In this document: positions 43,469 through 52,300 of the stretch, one piece after another
Numbering within the stretch: position 1 is the stretch's first letter
Layout: the number at the start of each line of letters is the position of its first letter
Assembly (NCBI RefSeq): GCF_016741775.1
Contig: NZ_JAERRK010000007.1
Span: 124,001 to 188,000 of the forward strand
Direction of reading: 5' to 3'
From: Streptomyces actinomycinicus
GTDB taxonomy: Bacteria > Actinomycetota > Actinomycetes > Streptomycetales > Streptomycetaceae
DNA: 64,000 bases
Program-made: the position numbers and the translations under genes
Notes under the pieces: generated by a model
Seen by the model: the letters and a program-made list of their open reading frames with translations, nothing else
What the model was told of the DNA's origin: nothing
The model's database searches: none

Positions 43469-44563
43469 TCAGGTCGTGGCCAAGGGGACGGTGGTGAGAC
43501 GCATCGTGCAGGGGGCCGGTCTCGGTGTCGGCGTGATGTGCAGTCGTTGCGTCTGCCCGCCGTCCGGCGGGGGCAGTTCGGCAAGGCATGCGCACAGCTC
43601 GTCGTTGAACCCGGCGAACCGGTAGGCGACTTCCATGACCCGGTTGCGTGCGGTCGGCCGGAAGTCCGCGACCAGATGGGCGCCGGCCGTTGCCGCCTCG
43701 TTGACCAGCCAGTTCAGCACGGTGGCGCCGGCGCCGAACGAGACGACCCGGCACGAGGTGGCCAGGAGCTTCAGGTGCCACACCGCCGGACCGGTCTCCA
43801 CGAGCGCGACACCGACCGCGCCGTGGGACCCGAAGCGGTCGCTCATCGTCACCGCGAGGACCTCGTGGCGTGCGTCGTCCAGCAGCGCGCGCAGGTCGGC
43901 GTCGGAGTAGTGGACACCGGTCGCGTTCATCTGGCTGGTGCGCAGTGTCAGCTCTTCCATCCGGGACAGGTCGTCGTCGGTGGCTCGGCTGATCTCCATC
44001 GCGAGGTCCAGCGAGCGCAGGAACTCCTCCGACGGGCCGCCGAACGACTCCTGCTCGGCCTGGCGCCGCGCGTTCGCCTGGTACATCTCGCGGCGGCGGC
44101 GCGAGTCGACGGTCACCGTTGCCGGGGTGAACTCGGGCAGCGTCAGCAGCCGGGGCGCCGACTCGGCCGGGTAGCAGCGCACCTGCGGCAGGTGGAACGC
44201 CACCTCGGCGCGTTCGGCCGGCTGGTCGTCGACGAAGGCGATCGTGTGGTGGGCGAACTTCAGTTCGTCGGCGATCTCCCGTACCGACGCCGACTTCGGC
44301 CCCCACCCGATCTTGGCGAGCACGAAGTACTCGGCGATGCCGAGGACTTCGAGACGCTGCCAGGCGGGGCCGTGGTCGTTCTTGCTGGCGACGGCCTGCA
44401 GGATGCCGCGGGCGTCGAGGCCCACGATGGTCTCGTGGACCTGCTCGTCGACGGCCACGTCGTCGCCCTCGAGGAGGGTGCCTTTCCACAGCGTGTTGTC
44501 CAGGTCCCAGACGACACATTTGACGGTGGCGATCGGTTCGTCCGGTGGCAATGTTCCGCTCAC
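43469..44563 (-). CDS. FkbH-like HAD-family glyceryl-ACP synthase
   Basis: A 364-residue FkbH-type protein. The HAD domain (about 1-170) has motif I CVVWDLDNTLWKGTLLEG and the later FVDDQPAERAEVAFH. The C-terminal part (about 180-340) is the GNAT-like half typical of FkbH (GVHYSDADLRALLDDARHEV, AVGVALVETGPAVWHLKLLA). FkbH dephosphorylates 1,3-bisphosphoglycerate and loads the glyceryl group on the ACP, the first step to hydroxy- or methoxymalonyl-ACP. The GTG at 44563 overlaps the stop of the preceding gene (GTGA) with AGGAGG upstream. It is the last gene of the operon. Confidence 0.9.
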   Translation of the reverse strand: MSGTLPPDEPIATVKCVVWDLDNTLWKGTLLEGDDVAVDEQVHETIVGLDARGILQAVASKNDHGPAWQRLEVLGIAEYFVLAKIGWGPKSASVREIADELKFAHHTIAFVDDQPAERAEVAFHLPQVRCYPAESAPRLLTLPEFTPATVTVDSRRRREMYQANARRQAEQESFGGPSEEFLRSLDLAMEISRATDDDLSRMEELTLRTSQMNATGVHYSDADLRALLDDARHEVLAVTMSDRFGSHGAVGVALVETGPAVWHLKLLATSCRVVSFGAGATVLNWLVNEAATAGAHLVADFRPTARNRVMEVAYRFAGFNDELCACLAELPPPDGGQTQRLHITPTPRPAPCTMRLTTVPLATT

Positions 44564-45696
44564 TGCGCCTCCTCCTGCCGCACTGTGCCGTTCGCAGTCG
44601 CCAGGGCGTGTCTGGCGAGTTCGAGCTGGCATATCTCGCTGCTGCCCTCGATGATCTCCATCAGCTTCGCGTCCCGGTACGCGCGGGCGACCACGTGGCC
44701 GTCCGATGCGCCCGCCGAGGCCATGATCTGCACGGCCGACGCGCTCCCGTGCACGGCCTGGGTCGCGCTGACGTGCTTGGCGAGGACGGTGGCGATCACG
44801 AGGTCCGGCGAACCCGACTCCCAGCGCTCGCCGGCTTGCCGGCACACCGCGGTGGCGACCCGCTCGGCGGCGTAGAGTTCGGCGATCCTGCGGGAGACCA
44901 GCTGGTGCTCCGCGATCGGTCTGCCGAACTGGTGCCGCGATCTGGCGTGTTCGGTCACCGCGCCGAGGCAGCCGCGCAGGATGCCGACGCAGCCCCATGC
45001 CACCGACATCCGGCCGTAGGCCAGGGCGGTCGTCACCAGGAACGGCAGCGACAGTCCGGTGCCGCCGAGTACGTTGGCGGCCGGCAGGCGTACGCCGTCC
45101 AGCCGCACCCGCGCGTGGCCCGCCGCACGGCAGCCGATCGGGTGCGGGACCTTTTCGATGCTGACGCCCTCGGCGTTGGTGGGCACGACGACCGCTGCCG
45201 CGTCGTCGCCCGCCTTTCCGATGACGACGATCAGGTCGGCATAGGCCGCGGCGGTGATCCACGTCTTGCTGCCGTCCACGATCACCGTGTCACCGGCGAA
45301 GCGCAGCTGGGTGGTCATCGCGCCGAGGTCGCTGCCGGCGTCCGGCTCGCTGAAGGCGACGGCCGCGAGCCGGCCGCTGGTCAGTTGCGGCAGGAACACG
45401 GCCCGCTGGTCACGGGTGCCGAGGCGTTGCACGGTCCACGCCGCCATGCCCTGCGAGGTCATCACACTGCGCACAGAGCTGCACAGGCTGCCCGCGTGGG
45501 CGGTGAGCGTCCCGCTCTCCTGGCTGCCCAGGCCGAGTCCGCCGTACCGTTTCCCCACTTCGGCGCAGAGCAGGCCGGCGGCGCCGAGTTCGCTCAGGAC
45601 GGTTCGCGGGATCTCGCCGGCGATGTCCCATGCGCCGGCGTTGTCCCCGACGAAACGCCAGATGTCCGCGTCCCCCGGGGAGAGTGCGTCAGACAT
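44560..45696 (-). CDS. FkbI-like acyl-CoA dehydrogenase
   Basis: A 378-residue flavoprotein of the acyl-CoA dehydrogenase family: AVAFSEPDAGSDLGAMTTQL, the middle beta domain with KTWITAAAYADLIVVIGKAG, YGRMSVAWGCVGILRGCLGA, ARSRHQFGRPIAEHQLVSRR, and the catalytic-base region LMEIIEGSSEICQLELARHA. In the Fkb pathway it oxidises the ACP-bound 3-hydroxy/2-hydroxy acyl chain on the way to hydroxymalonyl-ACP. It overlaps the ACP gene upstream and the FkbH gene downstream. Confidence 0.88.
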   Translation of the reverse strand: MSDALSPGDADIWRFVGDNAGAWDIAGEIPRTVLSELGAAGLLCAEVGKRYGGLGLGSQESGTLTAHAGSLCSSVRSVMTSQGMAAWTVQRLGTRDQRAVFLPQLTSGRLAAVAFSEPDAGSDLGAMTTQLRFAGDTVIVDGSKTWITAAAYADLIVVIGKAGDDAAAVVVPTNAEGVSIEKVPHPIGCRAAGHARVRLDGVRLPAANVLGGTGLSLPFLVTTALAYGRMSVAWGCVGILRGCLGAVTEHARSRHQFGRPIAEHQLVSRRIAELYAAERVATAVCRQAGERWESGSPDLVIATVLAKHVSATQAVHGSASAVQIMASAGASDGHVVARAYRDAKLMEIIEGSSEICQLELARHALATANGTVRQEEAQ

Positions 45697-45985
45697 CGCT
45701 GCCGGCGGCAGACTCTGCCTGGAGCCGGCCGACGAGCGCGGCCATGCTCTTGACCGTGCGGAAGTTGGACAGCTGCAAGTCCGGTCCGGCGACCGTCACG
45801 GAGTAGGACTGCTCCAGGAACACGACCAGTTGCATGGCGAACATGGAGTTGGCGAGCCCGGTGGTGAAGAGGTCCTGGTCCGCCTCGGGACTGGTCCGGG
45901 TCTGCTCGGCCACGAACCTGGTGATCTCGTCGACGACGGCGTCCATGTCGAAGGGCGCCTTTTCGGTCTGCTGTTCCGGTGTCAT
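45689..45985 (-). CDS. FkbJ-like discrete acyl carrier protein
   Basis: A 98-residue ACP. The phosphopantetheine Ser lies in the FTTGLANSMFAMQLVVFLEQ helix region (a GxxNSM motif rather than the usual GxDSL). It carries the C3 unit through FkbH, FkbK and FkbI to give methoxymalonyl-ACP. Starts with an ATGA overlap on the FkbK stop and its own stop overlaps the FkbI start by eight bases. It is the only free-standing ACP in the window, and the PKS protein has none. Confidence 0.88.
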   Translation of the reverse strand: MTPEQQTEKAPFDMDAVVDEITRFVAEQTRTSPEADQDLFTTGLANSMFAMQLVVFLEQSYSVTVAGPDLQLSNFRTVKSMAALVGRLQAESAAGSDV

Positions 45986-46836
45986 GCCTGTGCCTCACTG
46001 TAGTTGTAGAAGCCGCGGCCGCTCTTGCGGCCGAGTTCGCCTCGCCGGACTTTCTCGAGAAGGAGTTCGCTGGGACGGCATCGCTCGTCACCGGTCCGGG
46101 CGTACAGCGCCTCCAGAGCGTCGACGAGGTTGTCGATGCCGATCAGGTCCGCGGTGCGCAGTGGACCCGTCGGATGGCCGAGGCAGCCCTGCATCAGGGT
46201 GTCCACGTCCTCGACGGTGGCGGTGCCGGCGCTGACCACCTGTGCGGCGTCGTTGATCATCGGGTGCAGGAGCCGGCTGGTCACGAACCCGGGGGCGTCA
46301 CGGACCACGACCGCGCGCCGGCCCATCCGGGTCAGCAGCGAGATCACCGACTCGACGGTGTTGTCCGTGGTCTGTGGGCCGCGGACCACCTCCACCATCG
46401 AGATCAGGTAGGCGGGGTTCATGAAGTGCGTTCCGATGAGGTCGCCCGGGGTCTTCACCCACGCGGCCATTTCGTCGATGGGAATGCCGGAGGTGTTGGA
46501 GACCAGGGGCGTTCCGGGGCGGACCAGTGCCGATACCTCGGCGAGGACTTCCGCTTTGCTGTCGGGCAGTTCGGTGACTGCCTCGATGACCACCGCGGCG
46601 TCCGCGACGTCGTTCAGCGAGAGTGTGGTGCGCAGCTTCGCCGGAGTGCGTCCGGCCGGCAGCGCGCCCGTCAGCTGTGCGTGCCGCAGGCCGTTGGCGG
46701 ATGCGGCGGCGGCGCGGTCCAGCACGCCTTCGTCGATGTCCACCAGTACAACGGGCAGTCCGTGTCCGACGGCGAGCGTCGAGATTCCGGTGCCCATGAC
46801 GCCCGCGCCTACTATGGCAATGAGTGGCTCGTCCAT
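45982..46836 (-). CDS. FkbK-like 3-hydroxyacyl-CoA dehydrogenase
   Basis: A 284-residue NAD-dependent enzyme: Rossmann loop LIAIVGAGVMGTGISTLAVG, VLVDIDEGVLDRAAAASANG, VSNTSGIPIDEMAAWVKTPG, GTHFMNPAYLISMVEVVRGP, and the C-terminal helical domain ending GRKSGRGFYNYSEAQA. It oxidises the glyceryl-ACP intermediate in the FkbHIJK route. The ATG at 46836 has GGAGGAGG upstream and overlaps the PKS gene's last codons by 25 bp. Confidence 0.9.
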   Translation of the reverse strand: MDEPLIAIVGAGVMGTGISTLAVGHGLPVVLVDIDEGVLDRAAAASANGLRHAQLTGALPAGRTPAKLRTTLSLNDVADAAVVIEAVTELPDSKAEVLAEVSALVRPGTPLVSNTSGIPIDEMAAWVKTPGDLIGTHFMNPAYLISMVEVVRGPQTTDNTVESVISLLTRMGRRAVVVRDAPGFVTSRLLHPMINDAAQVVSAGTATVEDVDTLMQGCLGHPTGPLRTADLIGIDNLVDALEALYARTGDERCRPSELLLEKVRRGELGRKSGRGFYNYSEAQA

Positions 46837-49325
46837 GAGGCCTCCTCCAGACCCAGTGGTTCGTAACTGCCGGTGTCGGGGCCGATCCAGTAGCGGCTGC
46901 GCTGGAACGGGTAGCCCGGCAGGGACACTCGCCGCGGTCGCGATGTGCCGCGGAAGGCGTCCCAGTCGATGGCGACGGTGGCCTGCCAGAGTTTGCCGAC
47001 GGTGTCGAGCAGGGCGGCGAGGCCGGATCGGCTCCCGCGCGCGGGTGTCAGCGACGCAAGCGCCGTCAGCCGCTTCGCCGTCCCCTGCCGGGCGACGGTT
47101 TCGGTCAGTGTGCTGTCCGGCCCCACCTCCAGCAGGATCCTGCCGTCCTCGCCGGCCAGTTCCCGCAGGCCCTCGGCGAAGGGGGCCGGTTCGCGCAGGT
47201 GACGGGCCCAGTGGGCAGGCTCCCCGGCGTCCTGGGGGGTGATCCAGGTTCCGGTCACGGCGGAGATGTACGGCACCTGCGGCGGTTTGAGTTCGTGGCG
47301 TGCCACCGCGGCGGCGAACTCGGATGCGTCGGGTACCCCGCCCGTCCCGGCACGGGAGCGGGCCTCGGCGCCGGCGGCCGTGATGTCGATGGCGTCCGCC
47401 AGGCCGATCACGCCGGCCAGGCAGGCTGCCACGTACTCGCCGTCGCCTTCGCCGATCATCGCGGCGGGGTGTACTCCCCACGACTGCCATAGCCGTGCGA
47501 GGGCCCACTGCAGGCTGAAGGCCGCGGTCGGCACGCCGCGCGGGTCGTCGTGCCCTGTCTGCGGGCCGTCCCAGATGGATGGGAAGAGCAGCGCGCGCAG
47601 GTCGTGGCCGAGCAGTGGCCGTGCCAGTTCGGCGCAGCGGTCCACTTCCTGGGCGAAGACCGGTTCGCTGCGGTAGACCGCCGTGGCGGCGTCCGGCCGG
47701 TGGGAGGCGCTGCCGGGGAACATGAAGACCACCTGGCGGGCTTTCACGTCGTCGGCGGTGTCCACGGTGCCGGGCTGTGCCAGTGCCCGGAGGGCGGCCG
47801 TCGCCTCGGCCCGGTCGCGGCACACCAGGTGCCGGCGGAGCGGGAATTCGCGGCGGCCGACCTGCAGGGTGTGGGCGACGTCGGCGAGGTCGAGGTCGTC
47901 CTGGCGGTCCAGGCGGTCGGCGAGATTTCTCGCGGCGTCCGCAAGGGCCTTTCCGTTGCGTGCGGACAGCACGAGGAGTTGCCGGTCGCGTGCGTGCGGC
48001 TCGGCGGCCCGCGGTGCCGGTGCTTCCTGGAGTACCAGGTGGGCGTTGGTACCGCCGACTGCGAAGGCGCTGACTCCGGCGCGTCGCGGCGTCGCGCCGC
48101 GTGGCCAGGGGCGGGCGGTGGTCGGGACGTAGAACGGTGTACGGTCCAGCAACAGGGCCGGGTTGGGCGCGTCGAAGTTGATGCTCGGCGGGATCTCCCC
48201 GTGTTCGAGGGCCAGGACCGCCCTGGCGAAGCCCGCCGCTCCTGCGGCCGCGTCCAGGTGGCCGATGTTGGCCTTCGTCGAGCCGATCGCGCAGAACCCG
48301 CGTTCTGTGGTGTTGAAGGCCTTGGTGAGGCCGGCCAGCTCGATCGGGTCGCCGAGCGGGGTGCCCGTGCCGTGTGCTTCGATGTAGCCGATGCTTTCCG
48401 GCTCCACGCCGGCGACGGCCTGTGCGGTGGCGATCACCTCGGCCTGTGCCTGCATGCTCGGCGCGTTGAATCCGAATTTCGCCGAGCCGTCGTTGTTGAC
48501 CGCGCTGCCAAGGACGAGTGCGCGGATGTGGTCGTTGTCGGCGAGTGCGTCGCTGAGCCTGCGCAGTGCCACAACCGTGACGCCGTATCCGGGGACGGTT
48601 CCGCTGGAGGCGGCGTCGAAGGGGCGGCAGTGGCCGTCACGCGCGAAGATGCCGCCTGCGACGACGGGGTAGCCGCCGATCAGCGGGACGGGCAGTGCCA
48701 CCCCTCCTGCCAGTGCCATGTCGCACTCGCGGCTCAGCAGTGCCTGGCAGGCGAGGTGGATGGCGACGAGCGACGTGGAGCATGCCGATTGCACGGTCAT
48801 CGCGGGGCCGCGGAGGTCGCACAGGTATGCCGCCCTGGTCGCGAGGAAGTCCTTGTCGTTGTAGGGGCGTGCGGAGAAGGCCGACAGCGATCCGCGGAAC
48901 CGCGCGTTCGCCAGGAGGTTCAGTGGCAGGTACTTGTTGGCGAAGCAGCCGGCGTAGACGCCCACGGCGCCGTCGAACCGCGACGGGTCGTGTCCGGTGT
49001 CCTCCAGCGCGTGCCAGACGCATTCGGCGAAGATCCGCTGCTGTGGGTCGCTGATCCGCGCCTGTTCCTCGGTGTATCCGAAGAATTCGGCGTCGAAGTG
49101 GTCGGCGTCCTCGATGACCGCGGCGGCGGGCACGTAGTCGCGGTGTTCGACCATCTCCTTCGGCCACCCGGCTTCGGTCAGTTGCTGGGTGCTGAACCTG
49201 GAGACCGATTCGACGCCGTCTCGCTGGTTGCGCCAGAACGCCTCGATGGTGGGGGCTCCCGGCAGCCGTCCGGCGAGCCCGACGACCGCGATCGGCTCCA
49301 TTCCGTCTTCTGTCCCGGTACTCAC
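46812..49325 (-). CDS. Type I PKS protein, KS-AT with a degenerate AT and no ACP
   Basis: An 837-residue protein. The KS (about residues 10-435) is complete: Cys182 in TVQSACSTSLVAIH, His318 in IEAHGTGTPLGDP and His356 in KANIGHLDAAAG. The following AT-like part (about 532-755) begins VVFMFPGSASHRPD where a GQGSQ is expected, has GEGDG (625-629) where the catalytic GHSxG belongs, and lacks about 90 residues including the HAFHS region; the rest (PYISAVTGTWITPQDAGEPA, RILLEVGPDSTL) fits. The chain ends after the post-AT linker (LPGYPFQRSRYWI), with no ACP, KR, DH or TE. So it can condense, but probably cannot load an extender itself. The GTG start at 49325 is set by GGGGGG upstream; ~49 bp follow the NRPS stop. 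Confidence 0.88.
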   Translation of the reverse strand: MSTGTEDGMEPIAVVGLAGRLPGAPTIEAFWRNQRDGVESVSRFSTQQLTEAGWPKEMVEHRDYVPAAAVIEDADHFDAEFFGYTEEQARISDPQQRIFAECVWHALEDTGHDPSRFDGAVGVYAGCFANKYLPLNLLANARFRGSLSAFSARPYNDKDFLATRAAYLCDLRGPAMTVQSACSTSLVAIHLACQALLSRECDMALAGGVALPVPLIGGYPVVAGGIFARDGHCRPFDAASSGTVPGYGVTVVALRRLSDALADNDHIRALVLGSAVNNDGSAKFGFNAPSMQAQAEVIATAQAVAGVEPESIGYIEAHGTGTPLGDPIELAGLTKAFNTTERGFCAIGSTKANIGHLDAAAGAAGFARAVLALEHGEIPPSINFDAPNPALLLDRTPFYVPTTARPWPRGATPRRAGVSAFAVGGTNAHLVLQEAPAPRAAEPHARDRQLLVLSARNGKALADAARNLADRLDRQDDLDLADVAHTLQVGRREFPLRRHLVCRDRAEATAALRALAQPGTVDTADDVKARQVVFMFPGSASHRPDAATAVYRSEPVFAQEVDRCAELARPLLGHDLRALLFPSIWDGPQTGHDDPRGVPTAAFSLQWALARLWQSWGVHPAAMIGEGDGEYVAACLAGVIGLADAIDITAAGAEARSRAGTGGVPDASEFAAAVARHELKPPQVPYISAVTGTWITPQDAGEPAHWARHLREPAPFAEGLRELAGEDGRILLEVGPDSTLTETVARQGTAKRLTALASLTPARGSRSGLAALLDTVGKLWQATVAIDWDAFRGTSRPRRVSLPGYPFQRSRYWIGPDTGSYEPLGLEEASWTSHSLP

Positions 49326-49374
49326 CCAAGGCCCCCCTCGGCTCGATGCCGTGTCGAAAAGTTCGCTGGCACGG

Positions 49375-52300
49375 TCACGCCCCCGTCCTGCCCGCTCGGC
49401 GTGCGGCGGCCCGTCCGGCGACGCGGCGGGCGGCGCCCCGTGCGGCGCCCGCGCTGACCGCCTCGTCGGGTCCTTCGGCCGGCTTGCGGTCGATGGCCTC
49501 GGCGAGTGCGCGTGCGGACGGGTAGCGGAACATGTCCACCAACGACAGTCCGCTGTCACGGTGTTCGAGGAGGCGCGCCCTGGCGACGACCACGAGCAGT
49601 GAGTTCCCGCCGAGGGCGAAGAAGCTGTCGTCAAGGCCCACCCGGTCCACGCCGAGTACCTCCCGCCACACGTCGGTGACCAGCCGTTCGGTCGCGTTCG
49701 TCGGCGGGGCGTACGCGGTCGTGCCCTCGGGCCGTGGGTCCGACAGGTCGGGCAGCGCCCTGCGGTCGACCTTCTTGTTCGGGGTCAGCGGCATCGCATC
49801 GATGGGGTGGAGGGCGCTGGGCAGCATGTAGCCGGGCAGCCGTGTCGCGAGGAAGGCGCGCAGTTCGGTGCCGTTCGTGGGCCGGTCGGTCGCCGGAACG
49901 TAGTAGCCGGTGATCCGTTGTTCCGCGCCGGTGCCCCGGATGACGGCGGCTGCCGAGCGGACGCCCGCGTGTTCGGCGAGCGCCGACTCGATCTCGCCGA
50001 GTTCGATCCGGTGGCCGTGCAGCTTGACCTGGTCGTCGAGTCGGCCGAGGAATTCGAGTGCGCCGCCGGGCGTCCAGCGGGCCAGGTCGCCCGTTCGGTA
50101 GACGCGTGCGCCGGGCCGGCCGGCGAACGGGTCGGGCTGGAAGCGTTCGGCGGTCGCCTCGGTGCGGTTGAGGTAGCCGCGGACCACGCCGTCCCCGCCG
50201 AGCAGCAGTTCTCCGGGTACGCCCGTCGGGCACAGCCGCGTGTCGCGATCGACCACGTAGGCCCGTACGTTCGCCAGCGGCCGCCCGATGGTCACCGGGC
50301 CGCCGTCGGGCGGGATCTGGGACGTCGTCGCCCAGACCGCGGCCTCGGTCGGCCCGTACATGTTGTGGACCGTGCCTGCGACGGTGTCGGCGAGTTCGCG
50401 GGCCAGGTCGGCGGGGAGCGCTTCGCCGCCCACCAGCAGCCGGGCGAGCCGGGGCAGTTGGGTGCGCGTGTCCTGGTCGGCCAGCAGGGCGCGGGCCAGC
50501 GAGGGCGTGCACTGCAGGTGCGTGACCGCGTGCTCGCGCAGTTGTTCGGCGATCGGTTCCTCGGCCGTTGCCAGCGCGGCGTTCCTGCGCTCCTCGGTGA
50601 TCTCCCGGACGGTGGTCAGGTGGGTCAGGGCGTCGAGTGCCGCCTTCTCCTCGACTCCGAAGTCGATCAGGCAGGCGACCTCGTCGACGCCGGCGGCCTT
50701 CATCCTGTCCACCATGTCGGCGCAGACCTGCGGTGTGCCGAGCAGGCTGGCGGTGGCGAAGAACCGGTCGAATGCCCGGTCGACAAGTTCCCGCAGTTCC
50801 TCTGGGGGCAGCGCCTTGAAGTCCTCGGCGCTTCCGGTGGTGGTGCCGAGCGAGGCGATCAGGTCGAAGGAGGTCTCCAGGTACCGGCTCATCGGTTCCC
50901 GTACCAGCTCGCGCACCTCGTCGATGTCGGGACCGACGAACGTGTGGACCATGACCACCACGTGGCCGTCCCCGGGTCCGTGCCCGTGCTCGCGCCAGGT
51001 CTTGCGGTACAGCGCGATCTTCTCGGCCAGTTCCTCCAGGCTGTGCCCGAGGAGATGGGTGAGCACCCCGGTGCCGGCCTCGCCCGCCATCCGGAAGGTT
51101 TCCGGGTGCTTGGCGCTGGTCAGCCACACCGGCAGCTCTGGCTGGACGGGCCGGGGGTAGACGCCGACCTCGACCTCGGCGCCGACGCCGTTGCGCCGCG
51201 GCACCTTCTCGCCGCGCCACAGCCTCCGGACCTCGGCGAGGCCTTCCATCATCAGCTGCTTGCGCTTGTCGTACCGGTCCGGTGCGAGCGTGAAGTCGTT
51301 GGCGTGCCAGCCGGATGCGAGGGAGATGCCGACCCGGCCGGCCGAGATGTTGTCCACGGCGGACCATTCCTCGGCCACCCGCAGCGGGTCGTGCAACGGC
51401 AGGACCACGCTGCCCGCACGCACCTGGACCCGCTCGGTGACCGCGGCGACGGCCGCCGCCATCACCGAGGGGTTCGGGTACAGTCCGCCGAACTGGTGGA
51501 AGTGGCGTTCGGGGGTCCACACGGCCGTGAAGCCGTTGCGGTCGGCGAACTTCGCGCCGTCGAGCAGCAGTCGGTAGCGGTCGTCGGAGCTGGCTTCGGA
51601 GTCGCTGCCGAAGTATAGCAGGCTGAAGTCGATGTGGCGGGCGCGGGCCAGGGCCACCGCGTCCGGCTGCGCGGCGGCCGGGGCCGACGGCAGGGGCGGT
51701 TCACGGCGCAGCACGATCCGGTGGCCGTGTGTCAGCGCCCACAGCAGCTCGACCACGGAGATGTCGAAGGAGACGCTGGTCACCGCGAGCCAGGTGCTGG
51801 GCTCGTCGGCGCCGAAGACGTCGTTCATGCCGGCGAAGAGGTTGGCCACGTTGCGGTGGGTGACCATGACGCCCTTGGGCTGTCCGGTGGATCCGGACGT
51901 GTAGATCACGTACGCCAGGTTGTCGGCGGTGATCGCCGGGGGCTGGTTGTCGGGCCGGCTGTCCGGTGTTCCGGCCAGGTCGGGGACCACGACGTGGGCG
52001 GCGCCGAGGCGGCCGGCGGCTGCGGCGGAGCCGGAGTCCGCGACGACCAGTCGTACGCCGGCGTCGCCGACCATGAACGCCAGTCGGTCGCGCGGGTAGT
52101 CGGGATCCAGCGGGAGGTATGCCGCGCCCGCTTTGAGGATCCCCAGCAGGGTGACCATCAGCAGGGATGTACGGCCGAGGTGGACGCCTACCGGCTCGTC
52201 CGGTGCCACGCCGAGTCGGCGCAGCTGGCCGGCGAGCCGGTCCGCGAGCTTGTCGAGTTCGCGGTAGGTCAAGGTGGCGTCAGCCGCGACCACGGCGACC

